34,994 nt of DNA from Candidatus Bipolaricaulota bacterium (GTDB lineage Bacteria; Bipolaricaulota; Bipolaricaulia; Bipolaricaulales; Bipolaricaulaceae), in NCBI GenBank assembly GCA_014361015.1, contig JACIWJ010000015.1, forward strand, positions 1 through 34,994, read 5' to 3'. Both the position numbers and the translations under genes were made by a program. This document shows positions 17,172 to 26,925 of the stretch, piece by piece (the stretch's first letter is position 1; each line of letters begins with the position of its first letter). Under the pieces are notes generated by a model. That model saw only the letters and a program-made list of their open reading frames with translations. It was not told the origin of the DNA and did not search any database.

Positions 17172-20100
17172 TCACACGATCTCCAGCTCGCGGTCGTTCT
17201 CGCCGTAGGCCTTCGCAGACAGCCCCAAGCACCGCAACTCCTGCCACAGAACGCGGAACGACTCCGGGATGCCGGGGCGGGGGAACTCCTCTCCGCGCAG
17301 GATCGCTTTGTACAGTTGGACGCGACCCTTCACGTCGTCGCTCTTGAGGGTCAGCATCTCCTGGAGGAGGGCGGAGGCGCCGTACGCCTCGAGCGCCCAC
17401 ACCTCCATCTCCCCCAGCCTCTGCCCCCCGAACTGGGCCTTCCCGCCCAGCGGCTGCTGGGTGATGAGGGCGTACGGGCCCGTGGAGCGGGCATGGATCT
17501 TCTCCGCGGCGATGTGCTCGAGCTTCAGGAGGTAGAGCACGCCGACCGTGATCGGAGACTGGAACGGTTCCCCGGTCCGACCGTCCCTCAGGACGACCTT
17601 GCCATCGAACCGGCTCCCGTCGGCGAGGCCGTGCTCGACGAGGGCCGCGGTCAGATCGCGGAGGATTTCCCCCTCGCGAGCGCCGTCGAACACCGGGGAG
17701 GCGACCGTCTCCCCGCGCAGCGCCGCCAGCCACCCCAAATTGGCCTCGAAGATCTGCCCCAGGTTCATCCGCGACGGGACACCGAGCGGGTTGAGGACGA
17801 CATCAAGAGGGGTCCCATCGGGGAGGAACGGCATGTCCTCCTCGGGGAGGACGGCGGCGATCACGCCCTTGTTCCCGTGGCGCCCAGCGAGCTTGTCCCC
17901 CACCGCAATCCGCCGTCGCTGGGCCACGTAGACCTTGACCAGCTCGTTGACCCCTGCCTCGAGCTCGTCGCCAGCAGCGCGGCTCATCCGCTTCACCCGG
18001 ATGACCGTTGCCGTCCCGGAGATGGGCGGCATGCGCAGGGACGTGTTCTTGAAGTTCCGCATCCGCTCCCCGAAGATGGAGCGGAAGATCCGCTCCTCGG
18101 GGGTCGGCTCGGCCTCGCCGCGGGGGGTGATCTTCCCCACGAGCACGTCCCCCGTCTGGACCTCGGTCCCCGGGCGCACGATCCCGTGCTCATCGAGGTT
18201 GCGGAGCGCCTCCCGGGAGACGTTGGGGATGTCGGCGGTGATCTCCTCCGGGCCGAGCTTCGTCTCCTCGGCGCGGACCTCGAACTCCTGGATGTGGATC
18301 GAGTCGAGGCGGTTCTCGCGCACCAACCGCTCGGAGATGACGATCGCGTCCTCGTAGTTGTACCCCTCGAACGGGAGGAACCCAACGAGGAGGTTCGTCC
18401 CCAACGCGAGCTCGCCGTCCACGGAGGACTGGGAGTCGGCGAGCACGTCCCCCCGCTTGATCCTGTCCCCGGTCCGCACCGCAGGGTGCTGGTGGAGGAC
18501 CGTGTCCTGGTTCGAGCGCTCGTAGTTGAGAAGGCGGTACGCCCTCGTCCCCTTCTTCCCCTTGACCTCGACCCGTTGAGCATCAGCATAGGTCACGACC
18601 CCATCCTCATCCGCAATGAGGGTCGCCCCCGAGTCGCGGGCCACCTTGCCCTCGAGGCCCGTCCCGACGAGCGGGCGCTCGGGCCGGAGGAGCGGCACCG
18701 CCTGCCGCTGCATGTTCGCACCCATCAGGGCCCGGTTGGCGTCGTCGTGCTCGAGGAACGGGATCAACGCCGCCGATGCGCCGACGATGATGTCGGGAGC
18801 GATCTCGACGAAGTCCACGTCCTCGGGGGGCACGAAGTGAACCTCTTCGTTCCCTGTCCTCACTTGAACGCGCTCGTCCTTGATCCGGCCGTCCTTGCCG
18901 ATGGTGATCGTGGCGGGAGCGATCCTGTACTGCCGCTCGTCGTCGGCCATGAGGTAGCGGACCTCGCCCGTCACCCGCCCGTTCTTCACCACCACGTACG
19001 GAGCCTCGAGGAAGCCGTACTCGTTCACCCGAGCGTGGAGAGCAAGGGACGTGATGAGCCCGATGTTCTGCCCCTCGGGGGTCTCGATGGGGCAGATCCG
19101 GGCATAGTGCGAGGCGTGCACGTCGCGGATCTCGATCTTCGCCCGCCGGGCGGTGAGGCTGCCCAGGGCCGACAGGCGCCGCTTGTGGGTGAGCTCGGCG
19201 AGGGGATTCGTCTGCTCGAGGAACTGGGACAGGCGCCCGGTGTAGAAGAGGTAGTTCATCGAGGCCTGGATCGTCCGTGCGGACACGATCCTCCGGATCG
19301 CATCCTTGTCCTCCGGGTCGTAGTGGGACAGCTTGTCCTGGGCGATGCGCGCCATCCGGGTCAGCCCCTCGCGGAGGGCGATCTGGGCCTGTTCGCCGGG
19401 GAGCCGGACCCGCTTGTTGGCCAGGTGATCCGTCTCGTCGACGAGGGACGGATCGTCGGGCGTGCGCAGGAGCAGCGCGAGCGCGGCGAACACGTCTTGG
19501 GGGGTAAGACACGTCTCCTCCCCAGCCAGCCCGAGCTTCCGGTTCACCTTGAACCGCCCCACCTTGGTCAGCCGATACGAGTCCCCGCTGAAGTACAGGT
19601 TATGCAGGTACTCGAACGCCTGGGTCGCGGTCACCCGTTCCCCGGACCGGAACCGGAGGTAGATGTAGCGAGCCGCCTCCTCCGGAGCCGTGATCCGCTT
19701 CTCGTGTTCCTCCTCCAGCGACTTGGCGATCGCGGGATGAACGAGGCGCACCCGGGCTCGGCCGAGTCGCGCGAGGGCAGTGGCCCGTTCCCGGGTCAAC
19801 TCCTCCCCCATCCGCCAGGTACCGCCGTCCACGTCCACCTCTTCGGCGAGGAGGGCTCGCTTCCACAGGTCCAGGCGCTCCGGGAGATCCTCCACCGCCA
19901 CCGTGAGGGCGTATCGGGACAGGATGTCTTCCTCGGAAAGACCGAGGGCGCGAAGGAGGGTCGTCGCGGGGACCTTTCCGCGCCGATCCAGGTTGGCGCG
20001 CAGCGTCCAGCGCCTCGTATCCAGGTCCAGCTCCAGCCACGCCCCCGACTCAGGAAGGAAGTGCGCCCGGTAGAGGTGGGGCTCCTCCTGGGTCAGGTAC

Positions 20101-20513
20101 ACCCCCGGCGAGCGGACGAGCTCGTTCACGAGGACGTTCTCCGTCCCATTGATCACGAACGTCCCCCGCGGCGTCATGAGCGGGATCTCGGCGAGGTAGA
20201 GCTCGGCCTCCTGGCGGAGGCGCCCCTCCTCCCACAACCGCCCCGTGGCCTTCAAGGGTGCAGCGTAGGTCAGGTCCTTGTCCCGGCACTCCCACTCGTC
20301 GTGGCGGGGCTCCCCAAGGTAGGGATCGACCAGCTCGATGTACAGGCCATCTCGGTTCGGGGCCCGAATCGGGCTCACCTCGGCGAACGCCGCCGGGATG
20401 TCCTGACGGAGGAACCGCTCATAGGAGGCGACTTGACCGGCAATGAGGGCCGGTGGATCGATCCACCGGCGGGCACGGCCGTACGAGCGTCGTCCCGGCA
20501 CAGGAGAGATCAA
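17172..20513 (-). CDS. rpoB: DNA-directed RNA polymerase beta subunit
   Basis: About 1113 residues. The frame is open to 20582 but that would overlap rplL by 50 nt; TTG 20513, ten bases after GGAAGGGAG, is the best start, and GTG 20501 is possible. The N-terminus (SYGRARRWIDPPALIAGQVASYERFL), the rifampicin region (LSQFLEQTNPLAELTHKRR, RICPIETPEGQNIGLI), the active-site region with NLLVGFLPFEGYNYEDAI, GRHGNKGVI and the C-terminal LQEMLTLKSDDVKGRV are all in place. In the rifampicin region the usual LSALGPGGLTRERAG reads LSALGSLTARRAK, two residues shorter, and Gln replaces Pro in PEGPNIGL. rpoC does not follow; a Nudix gene starts 4 nt later. Essential core transcription enzyme. Confidence 0.97.
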   Translation of the reverse strand: MISPVPGRRSYGRARRWIDPPALIAGQVASYERFLRQDIPAAFAEVSPIRAPNRDGLYIELVDPYLGEPRHDEWECRDKDLTYAAPLKATGRLWEEGRLRQEAELYLAEIPLMTPRGTFVINGTENVLVNELVRSPGVYLTQEEPHLYRAHFLPESGAWLELDLDTRRWTLRANLDRRGKVPATTLLRALGLSEEDILSRYALTVAVEDLPERLDLWKRALLAEEVDVDGGTWRMGEELTRERATALARLGRARVRLVHPAIAKSLEEEHEKRITAPEEAARYIYLRFRSGERVTATQAFEYLHNLYFSGDSYRLTKVGRFKVNRKLGLAGEETCLTPQDVFAALALLLRTPDDPSLVDETDHLANKRVRLPGEQAQIALREGLTRMARIAQDKLSHYDPEDKDAIRRIVSARTIQASMNYLFYTGRLSQFLEQTNPLAELTHKRRLSALGSLTARRAKIEIRDVHASHYARICPIETPEGQNIGLITSLALHARVNEYGFLEAPYVVVKNGRVTGEVRYLMADDERQYRIAPATITIGKDGRIKDERVQVRTGNEEVHFVPPEDVDFVEIAPDIIVGASAALIPFLEHDDANRALMGANMQRQAVPLLRPERPLVGTGLEGKVARDSGATLIADEDGVVTYADAQRVEVKGKKGTRAYRLLNYERSNQDTVLHQHPAVRTGDRIKRGDVLADSQSSVDGELALGTNLLVGFLPFEGYNYEDAIVISERLVRENRLDSIHIQEFEVRAEETKLGPEEITADIPNVSREALRNLDEHGIVRPGTEVQTGDVLVGKITPRGEAEPTPEERIFRSIFGERMRNFKNTSLRMPPISGTATVIRVKRMSRAAGDELEAGVNELVKVYVAQRRRIAVGDKLAGRHGNKGVIAAVLPEEDMPFLPDGTPLDVVLNPLGVPSRMNLGQIFEANLGWLAALRGETVASPVFDGAREGEILRDLTAALVEHGLADGSRFDGKVVLRDGRTGEPFQSPITVGVLYLLKLEHIAAEKIHARSTGPYALITQQPLGGKAQFGGQRLGEMEVWALEAYGASALLQEMLTLKSDDVKGRVQLYKAILRGEEFPRPGIPESFRVLWQELRCLGLSAKAYGENDRELEIV

Positions 20514-20532
20514 CGGGTATGCGCTCCCTTCC

Positions 20533-20907
20533 CTAGCGCAGCTCGACCTCGGCGCCCGCGGCGACGAGCTTTTTCTGGACATCTTCGGCTTCCTCCGGGC
20601 TCACCCCGGCCTTGATCACCGCCGGGAGCTTGTCCACGAGGTCCTTGCACTCCTTGAGGCCCTTGCCGGTGATGTCCTTCACGACCTTGATGAGCTGGAT
20701 CTTCTGTTGCCCAGCGTTCGTGAGGACAACGTCCACGGTGGACTTCGTCTGGGCACCAGCGTCCGCGGCCGGGGCGGCGGTGGCCACAGCCACCGGCGCC
20801 GCCACCTGGGACGACACCCCGAACCGCTCCTCGATCGCCGACACGAGCTCGGCGAGGTCCTTCACCGTCATCGCCTCGATCGCCTGGAGAAACTCTTCCT
20901 TTGTCAT
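20533..20907 (-). CDS. rplL: 50S ribosomal protein L7/L12
   Basis: 124 residues, normal length. N-terminal dimerisation domain ([22 protein letters not shown]), an Ala-rich hinge at about 35-55, and the C-terminal factor-binding domain ([47 protein letters not shown]). It forms the flexible stalk that recruits EF-Tu and EF-G. It starts 3 nt after the rplJ stop and is separated from rpoB by about 20 nt containing the rpoB ribosome binding site. Confidence 0.98.
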   Translation of the reverse strand: MTKEEFLQAIEAMTVKDLAELVSAIEERFGVSSQVAAPVAVATAAPAADAGAQTKSTVDVVLTNAGQQKIQLIKVVKDITGKGLKECKDLVDKLPAVIKAGVSPEEAEDVQKKLVAAGAEVELR

Positions 20908-20910
20908 CGT

Positions 20911-21435
20911 CTATCCCTCCGCTTCCTTCTTTTTCCCTACTTCGGCGAGCGCGACCGCGAGCTTGCGCACGACTCCGGACAGGGTCACCGCCAACCCCCG
21001 AATCGGGCCAGCGAGGGCCCCCGCCAATCGTCCGATGAGCTCGTCCCGCGTGGGGAGGGTCGCGTACCAATCCGCCTCTGACGCCGAGACCGACGCCCCA
21101 TCGAACACGCCGGCCTTCACCTTGAGCTGGGGGTAACGCCGGATGCACTCCCGCGCCACCCGAAACGGGATCGCGGGGTCCCCTTCCCCCAGCAGGAGGG
21201 CGTTCGTCCCGACGAGGGCCGCGGGAAGCCCCTCCACCCCCGCCTCCTGGGCGGCGATCCGCGTCAACGTGTTCTTGACCACCCGCAGCTCCACGCCCTG
21301 GGTACGGATGAAGCGGCGGAGCGCGGTCATGTCCGGCCCAGGGAGCCCGCGGTAGTCGAGAAGCACCACCGCGCGGGCCCGGGAGAGCCGTTCCCGCAGA
21401 TCCTCAACCGCTGCCACCTTCTCCGGTCGCGGCAT
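20911..21435 (-). CDS. rplJ: 50S ribosomal protein L10
   Basis: 174 residues from ATG 21435. The typical L10 start (MPRPEKVAAVEDLRERLSRA), VVLLDYRGLPGPDMTALRR, ELRVVKNTLTRIA and the C-terminal helix that binds L7/L12 dimers (VVRKLAVALAEVGKKKE) are present. It anchors the stalk to 23S rRNA and in many bacteria binds its own leader to repress rplJL; I see no obvious long leader here because only 3 nt separate it from rplA. Confidence 0.97.
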   Translation of the reverse strand: MPRPEKVAAVEDLRERLSRARAVVLLDYRGLPGPDMTALRRFIRTQGVELRVVKNTLTRIAAQEAGVEGLPAALVGTNALLLGEGDPAIPFRVARECIRRYPQLKVKAGVFDGASVSASEADWYATLPTRDELIGRLAGALAGPIRGLAVTLSGVVRKLAVALAEVGKKKEAEG

Positions 21436-21438
21436 CCC

Positions 21439-22146
21439 TCACCCCCCCCTCTGCGCGGCGGCCACGAGCTCAGCCTCGTCGACCCGGATCCCCGGCCCCA
21501 TCGTCGCGGCGATGGAGATGCGCTGAACGTACCGTCCCCGCACGCCCTCCGGCCTCCGCTCGAGCACAGCACGAACGAGGGCGACCAGGTTCTCGGCGAG
21601 CTTCTCCGCCTCGAAATCGGTCTTCCCAAAGATGGCGTGCACGATCCCGTACCGGTCAGCACGGAACTCGATCATCCCCGCCTTCAACTCCCGCACCACG
21701 GCCCCCACGTCCATCGACACCGTCCCCGTCTTGGGGGAGGGCATGAGGCCCCGTGGACCGAGGATCTTCCCGAGCCTCCCCACCACGGACATCATGTCCG
21801 GGGTCGCCACCACCCGCTCGAACTCCAGCCACCCCTCCTTCTGGATCTTCTCTGCGAGTTCCTCACCGCCCGCGTAATCCGCCCCCGCCGCCTCGGCCTC
21901 GCGGACCTTCTCCCCCCGGGCAAACACGAGGACCCGCACCGCTTTCCCCGTGCCGTGGGGAAGCGAACACGTTCCCCGCACCTGGTGCTGCGAGGGATTG
22001 ATCCCCAACACGATTGCCGCTTCGGCGGTCTCCGGGAACTTGGCCGTGGCCGTCTTCTTGAGGAGCTCGATCGCTTCGCGAAGGGGATGGACTCTCTCCC
22101 GCTCCAGGAGGGCGACCTTCGCCTCGTAACTCCGGCTGCGCTTCAT
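21439..22146 (-). CDS. rplA: 50S ribosomal protein L1
   Basis: 235 residues, overlapping the rplK stop as ATGA. L1 landmarks: [73 protein letters not shown] and the end [19 protein letters not shown]. It binds the L1 stalk of 23S rRNA and can act as a translational repressor of rplKA. The 3' end contains eight consecutive G (21442-21449) coding for Arg-Gly-Gly next to the stop. Confidence 0.97.
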   Translation of the reverse strand: MKRSRSYEAKVALLERERVHPLREAIELLKKTATAKFPETAEAAIVLGINPSQHQVRGTCSLPHGTGKAVRVLVFARGEKVREAEAAGADYAGGEELAEKIQKEGWLEFERVVATPDMMSVVGRLGKILGPRGLMPSPKTGTVSMDVGAVVRELKAGMIEFRADRYGIVHAIFGKTDFEAEKLAENLVALVRAVLERRPEGVRGRYVQRISIAATMGPGIRVDEAELVAAAQRGG

Positions 22147-22571
22147 TGGACCACCTCGAGCCCCATGTTCTCCGCCGTGCCGATCACCATGCGGACCGCT
22201 GCCGCCAGATCGTCTGTGTTGAGGTCGGGGAGCTTCCGCTCCGCGATCCGGCGCACCTGCTCCATGCTCACCCGCCCCACCCGCAGCCGCTTGGCCGTTG
22301 CCGAGCCCTTGTCCACTCCGGCCGCCTTGCGCAGGAGGACCGCCACCGGTGGCTGCTTCAGCGCGAGGTCGAACGAGCGATCCTGATACACCGTGATCTC
22401 CACGGGGATGATGAGACCGGGCTCCTCTCCCTTCGTCGCCTCGTTGAACTTCTTGCAGAAGTCCATGATGTTGACCTTGTGCTCGCCCAGCGCCGGCCCC
22501 ACCGGAGGGGCGGGGTTGGCCTGCCCGGCCGGGATCTGAAGCTTGATCTTGGCCACCTGTTGTTTCGCCAC
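22143..22571 (-). CDS. rplK: 50S ribosomal protein L11
   Basis: 142 residues, normal length. [38 protein letters not shown], and the C-terminal RNA-binding domain ([30 protein letters not shown]) are intact. It binds the GTPase-associated centre of 23S rRNA. It follows nusG by 10 nt and is coupled to rplA. Confidence 0.98.
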   Translation of the reverse strand: MAKQQVAKIKLQIPAGQANPAPPVGPALGEHKVNIMDFCKKFNEATKGEEPGLIIPVEITVYQDRSFDLALKQPPVAVLLRKAAGVDKGSATAKRLRVGRVSMEQVRRIAERKLPDLNTDDLAAAVRMVIGTAENMGLEVVQ

Positions 22572-22581
22572 GGTCTTCTCC

Positions 22582-23691
22582 TCACACCTTTTCGATTCCG
22601 TCGAACGAAATGCGGACCGGTGTCTCCCGCCCGAAGATCTTCACCATGACCACCGCCTCTTCGTTCTCCTTGTCGATCTCGCGGACCTCGCCGGTGAAGT
22701 CGGCGAACGGGCCCTCCACGATCTGGACGACCTCCCCGACCTCGAACTCGACTTCCACCCGCGGCGCCTTCGCCGCTTCCGCCGCCTGGGGGGCCTCCAC
22801 GAGGCCGGCCTTGCGCTGTACGAGCAGGATCTCCGGGCCCTCGATCGGCACGGGGCGGGTCTTGCTCCCCACGAAGCGGGCCGATCGCTCCAGGCCGCGG
22901 AGGAGCTCGAACATCTCCCCTTCGTCCAGTCCCATCTTCGCGAACACGTAGCCCGGGATCAGGCGGCGCTTCTCGATCCGCTGCACGGACACCTCGCGCT
23001 TGTCCTTGTACTCCTTGACCTTGACCAAGCCCGAGGCCCGGGCGTGGATCTTGTGCTCCCGTTCGATCTCCGCCCCTTCTTGCAGCGCCGCCCCGAGGCG
23101 GACCTGCGGGGAGAGGTAGGCCTCAGGGATGATCCGTTCCTCTTCAGAACCATCCTCGTACCGGAGGACGAGGCGCTTCACCCGCTCGCGGGCCACGATC
23201 TGGCCACGCTCCTCCGCCGCGTAGCGCTCATCGGAGTCCACCGTGAGGGGAAGGCCGGGCCGGGTCTTCTCCCCCACCCGGACGTCCCGGCGCAACCCCT
23301 TCTCCTGGGGGATGAGGTACTCGATCTCGGCGTGGGTGGGGGTCTCCACAACGACGCGCCACAGGGGCTCGACCGCCACCACCTCCGCGGGACGAGCGAG
23401 GTGCTTGGGAGGACGACGGGCGATCAGGGCACCTCGCTGGATGCGCTCGTTCGTGGTCACAAGCAGGTCGTAGTCGTACGGAACGCGGTACTCGCTCGCC
23501 CGGCCACGACCGGAACGGGACGTGACCACTTCCTCCACGGGAACGAAGAAGTACTCCTCCCCTTCCCCCGTGGGGAGGGGCTCGAACAGCGTCTGCCACC
23601 CGAGGTGACGGACCCGCTCCTCAAGCTGGTGCTTGAGGCGCAGTTCCGAACCCGCGTACGTCTGAATAGCATACCACCGCTTCCGCTGCAT
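22582..23691 (-). CDS. nusG: Transcription elongation factor NusG with inserted extra domain
   Basis: 369 residues, about twice the usual ~180. The NGN domain is split: residues 1-55 ([20 protein letters not shown]) and about 240-295 ([13 protein letters not shown]...SARFVG). Between them lies a ~180-residue insertion ([59 protein letters not shown]). From memory this order closely follows domain II of Thermotoga maritima NusG. An Ala-rich linker at 298-312 leads to the KOW domain ([20 protein letters not shown]). NusG binds RNA polymerase to aid processivity and links to Rho or ribosomal S10. Confidence 0.95.
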   Translation of the reverse strand: MQRKRWYAIQTYAGSELRLKHQLEERVRHLGWQTLFEPLPTGEGEEYFFVPVEEVVTSRSGRGRASEYRVPYDYDLLVTTNERIQRGALIARRPPKHLARPAEVVAVEPLWRVVVETPTHAEIEYLIPQEKGLRRDVRVGEKTRPGLPLTVDSDERYAAEERGQIVARERVKRLVLRYEDGSEEERIIPEAYLSPQVRLGAALQEGAEIEREHKIHARASGLVKVKEYKDKREVSVQRIEKRRLIPGYVFAKMGLDEGEMFELLRGLERSARFVGSKTRPVPIEGPEILLVQRKAGLVEAPQAAEAAKAPRVEVEFEVGEVVQIVEGPFADFTGEVREIDKENEEAVVMVKIFGRETPVRISFDGIEKV

Positions 23692-23701
23692 CGTCGGGCC
23701 T

Positions 23702-23896
23702 CTAACCGCGGAGGAGAAGCCGGAGGACGTGGGTGAGGATCAGGTCGGCGAGCCCGAGATAGATCCCCAACACGATCGCGAGGAGGATGATGAGCACCGT
23801 GAGGCTCACCACCTCCTTCCGGGATGGCCAGCTCACCCGGCCGACCTCGGTACGCACGGATGCCACGTAGTTCCGGATCCTCGTCATCGCATTCAT
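23702..23896 (-). CDS. secE: Preprotein translocase subunit SecE
   Basis: 64 residues from ATG 23896; ATG 23887 is also possible. The open frame upstream runs through tRNA-Trp and is not coding. The conserved amphipathic part (VRTEVGRVSWPSRKEVV) is followed by a single transmembrane helix (LTVLIILLAIVLGIYLGLAD), the minimal single-span SecE layout. Partner of SecY in the inner-membrane protein channel. It lies in its classical place just upstream of nusG. Confidence 0.95.
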   Translation of the reverse strand: MNAMTRIRNYVASVRTEVGRVSWPSRKEVVSLTVLIILLAIVLGIYLGLADLILTHVLRLLLRG

Positions 23897-23909
23897 CCTC
23901 GTCCCTCGC

Positions 23910-23985
23910 TGGCAGGCCCGGGAGGACTTGAACCCCCAGCCTGCGGATTTGGAGTCCGCCGCTCTGCCACTTGAGCTACGGGCCT
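23910..23985 (-). tRNA. tRNA-Trp (CCA)
   Basis: Acceptor AGGCCCG/CGGGCCT with encoded CCA end; D-arm and GGTTCAAGTCC T-arm are present; the anticodon stem GCGGA/TCCGC carries loop CTCCAAA, giving anticodon CCA. 76 nt. Placed between rpmG and secE, as in many bacteria. Confidence 0.95.
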
Positions 23986-24028
23986 CGAAGCCCACGACGC
24001 CAGCCGACGTCGCGGGGCTACCTCCACC

Positions 24029-24190
24029 TTACGTCTCCTTGTGTTCGGTGTGCTTCGCGCACCACCGGCAGTACTTGCCCAAGGCGAGCTTCTGACGGGT
24101 GTTGTTCCGATTGCGGCGGGTATGGTAGTTGTGCCGCCCGCACACGGAACAGGCCAACGTCACGAGCTGGATCGCATCCTTTTTCGCCAT
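24029..24190 (-). CDS. rpmG: 50S ribosomal protein L33 (zinc-ribbon form)
   Basis: 53 residues from ATG 24190, one base after the tuf stop codon. [18 protein letters not shown], then [19 protein letters not shown], then [12 protein letters not shown]. Two pairs (CSVC and CRWC) are the zinc ligands of the C+ form of L33. Normal length and usual position between tuf and secE. Confidence 0.96.
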   Translation of the reverse strand: MAKKDAIQLVTLACSVCGRHNYHTRRNRNNTRQKLALGKYCRWCAKHTEHKET

Positions 24191-24191
24191 G

Positions 24192-25406
<1,215 letters not shown>

Positions 25407-25476
25407 CCTCCATCCTCCTCGTTTTCCTCCCCAGCTTGGGCCGAGGCGGTTGAACCGCTCGTCGCCCGCCCCTGAG

Positions 25477-25549
25477 AGCCCGCGGTCGGAATCGAACCGA
25501 CGGCCTCTTCCTTACCAAGGAAGTGCTCTGCCGACTGAGCTACACGGGC
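25477..25549 (-). tRNA. tRNA-Thr (GGT)
   Basis: 73 nt. Acceptor GCCCGTG/CGCGGGC with one G-U pair, anticodon stem CTTCC/GGAAG with loop TTGGTAA, anticodon GGT. CCA is not encoded. Nearest tRNA to tuf, matching the thrT-tufB arrangement of other bacteria. Confidence 0.95.
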
Positions 25550-25593
25550 GACGAGGCACAGTCTACCCTACCGCGCCCGTGGCGCGCAAGTCA

Positions 25594-25680
25594 TGGTGGA
25601 GGGGGAGGGATTCGAACCCCCGAAGGCCCCAGGCCGCCGGGTTTACAGCCCGGTGCGTTTGGCCACTTCGCTACCCCTCC
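25594..25680 (-). tRNA. tRNA-Tyr (GTA)
   Basis: 87 nt including an encoded CCA, class II with a long variable arm (GGCCTGGGGCC). Acceptor GGAGGGG/CCCCTCC; anticodon stem CCGGG/CCCGG with loop CTGTAAA, anticodon GTA. Confidence 0.95.
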
Positions 25681-25709
25681 GGACGACAGCCGGCGCCCCC
25701 GTCTGGGTG

Positions 25710-25782
25710 AGCCAGTGGCCCGAATCGAACGGGCAACCTTCCGCTTACAAGGCGGATGCTCTGCCAATTGAGCTACACTGGC
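25710..25782 (-). tRNA. tRNA-Thr (TGT)
   Basis: 73 nt. Acceptor GCCAGTG/CACTGGC, anticodon stem TCCGC/GCGGA with loop CTTGTAA, anticodon TGT. CCA is not encoded. First transcribed member of the tRNA-tuf operon. Confidence 0.95.
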
Positions 25783-25824
25783 AGCGGCGCCGAAGGAACC
25801 GTGTTCGCGGGGGAACCGGGCACG

Positions 25825-25853
25825 AATATACCGGGAGGCGCAGACCGGGGCAA
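25825..25853 (-). promoter_or_regulatory. Promoter of the tRNA-tuf operon
   Basis: TTGCCC (25848-25853), a 17-nt spacer and TATATT (25825-25830) on the minus strand. The -10 ends 42 nt before the first tRNA, and no other good match exists in the 178-nt gap to yjbQ. Both boxes differ modestly from the sigma-70 consensus and the spacing is ideal. Confidence 0.7.
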
Positions 25854-25960
25854 GGCCCGGGGACCCTCACCGCCACCAAGACACAGGGGCACATGGGGAA
25901 CGATGTCGCTCGAATCCCGTGGTGAACGGCTGTGAACGGTCCACGGCGGTAGCGCGGCCG

Positions 25961-26368
25961 TTAGCGGACGGGGAACGCCCACACCCGGCGCTGGCGGGGG
26001 CCGTCGAACTCGCAGAAGTAGACCCCTTGCCACGTTCCAAGGACGAGCTCTCCGGCGAGAACGGGGAGGAGGAGGGAAGGGCCGACGAGGGCGGAGCGAA
26101 CGTGGGCGGGGGAGTTGCCCTCCGCATGACGGAACGGCAGGTCCGGCACGAGCTTGGCCAGCGCCGCCCCCACGTCGGCCCGCACGTCCGGGTCGGCCGC
26201 CTCGTTCACGGTGAGCGCCGCCGTGGTGTGAGGACAGAAGAGAAGAACGGCCCCATCGGTGATTCCCAAGGCGCGGACGGCGTCTCCCACCGGCCCCGTG
26301 ATATCGAGGATCTCCTCGCGCGCCTGGGTGCGAATCGGGATCTCCGCGCGTCCGGCACGCGCGGTCAT
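25961..26368 (-). CDS. yjbQ: YjbQ/UPF0047 family protein
   Basis: 135 residues from ATG 26368, overlapping the CBS gene stop as ATGA. Family landmarks: EEILDITGPVGDAVRALG, the CPHTTAALTVNEAADPDV block with its conserved His, FRHAEGNSPAHVRSALVG, and the C-terminal GTWQGVYFCEFDGPRQRR. Members show thiamine-phosphate-synthase side activity in complementation tests and are trimers with a metal or phosphate site built from these His residues; the physiological role is unclear. Last gene of the EF-G-like/CBS/YjbQ run. Confidence 0.9.
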   Translation of the reverse strand: MTARAGRAEIPIRTQAREEILDITGPVGDAVRALGITDGAVLLFCPHTTAALTVNEAADPDVRADVGAALAKLVPDLPFRHAEGNSPAHVRSALVGPSLLLPVLAGELVLGTWQGVYFCEFDGPRQRRVWAFPVR

Positions 26369-26925
26369 CGCAGCTGTCCCTCGAGCTCGGCAAGGAGTTG
26401 CGCCGGATCCTGAACCCCCTGGACGTGGATGACGACTTCCCCCGACCGGCCGCGGAGGACGGACACGAGGGGGAGCCCCTTCGCCTCCAGGGCCCGCAGG
26501 GCCCGATACGCATCGGAGGAAGACGAAGTTCGGATCAGGATCCTCGTCCCCTCCTCCCCCAACCCAGCCATCTGGGCGAGCCCCCGCAGGAGCCCGACGT
26601 TGGTGAGGACGCCCACGAGGCGCTTCCCCTCGTCCACCACCGGGAGGAGGAGGTAGCGCTCGGAGAGGAGGACCACCGCGCGCTCGAGGGGATCGTTCGG
26701 GCTCATCGTGACCGTGGGAGCGGAGGCGACCTTCCCCGCAGGGAGGGATCCATCGGGGACAGCGGCGAGCGCCTTGCGGGTGAGGAAACCGACGAGCCGC
26801 CCCGCCTCATCCACGACGAACAACACCGCGACCCCGGACTGGGCAGCGACCGCCTGGGCCTCGGAGAGGGGGGCATCCGCCCGCGCCACGGGCGGGTCGG
26901 GGGTCATGAAATCGCTAACTCGCAT
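26365..26925 (-). CDS. CBS-domain pair protein
   Basis: 186 residues from ATG 26925, which lies 11 nt inside the end of the EF-G-like gene. Two CBS domains: about 1-60 (MRVSDFMTPDPPVARADAP, VLFVVDEAGRLVGFLTRKAL) and 65-120 (VTMSPNDPLERAVVLLSERY, LLPVVDEGKRLVGVLTN). The last ~60 residues (EGTRILIRTSSSSDAYRALR, GEVVIHVQG) look like a small ACT-like ligand domain. CBS pairs bind adenosyl ligands and act as sensors; the target is unknown. Confidence 0.85.
   Translation of the reverse strand: MRVSDFMTPDPPVARADAPLSEAQAVAAQSGVAVLFVVDEAGRLVGFLTRKALAAVPDGSLPAGKVASAPTVTMSPNDPLERAVVLLSERYLLLPVVDEGKRLVGVLTNVGLLRGLAQMAGLGEEGTRILIRTSSSSDAYRALRALEAKGLPLVSVLRGRSGEVVIHVQGVQDPAQLLAELEGQLR

Noticed and set aside
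17139-20615. A stop-free plus-strand frame of over 1,100 codons opposite rpoB
   Set aside because: It mirrors rpoB codons in GC-rich DNA, has composition typical of an antisense shadow and no recognisable domain, while rpoB is certain.
13781-21449. G8 runs in priA (13781-13788) and at the end of rplA (21442-21449) as phase-variation sites
   Set aside because: Both lie in essential conserved genes and are expected occasionally in GC-rich DNA; they serve as controls for the promoter G9 run.
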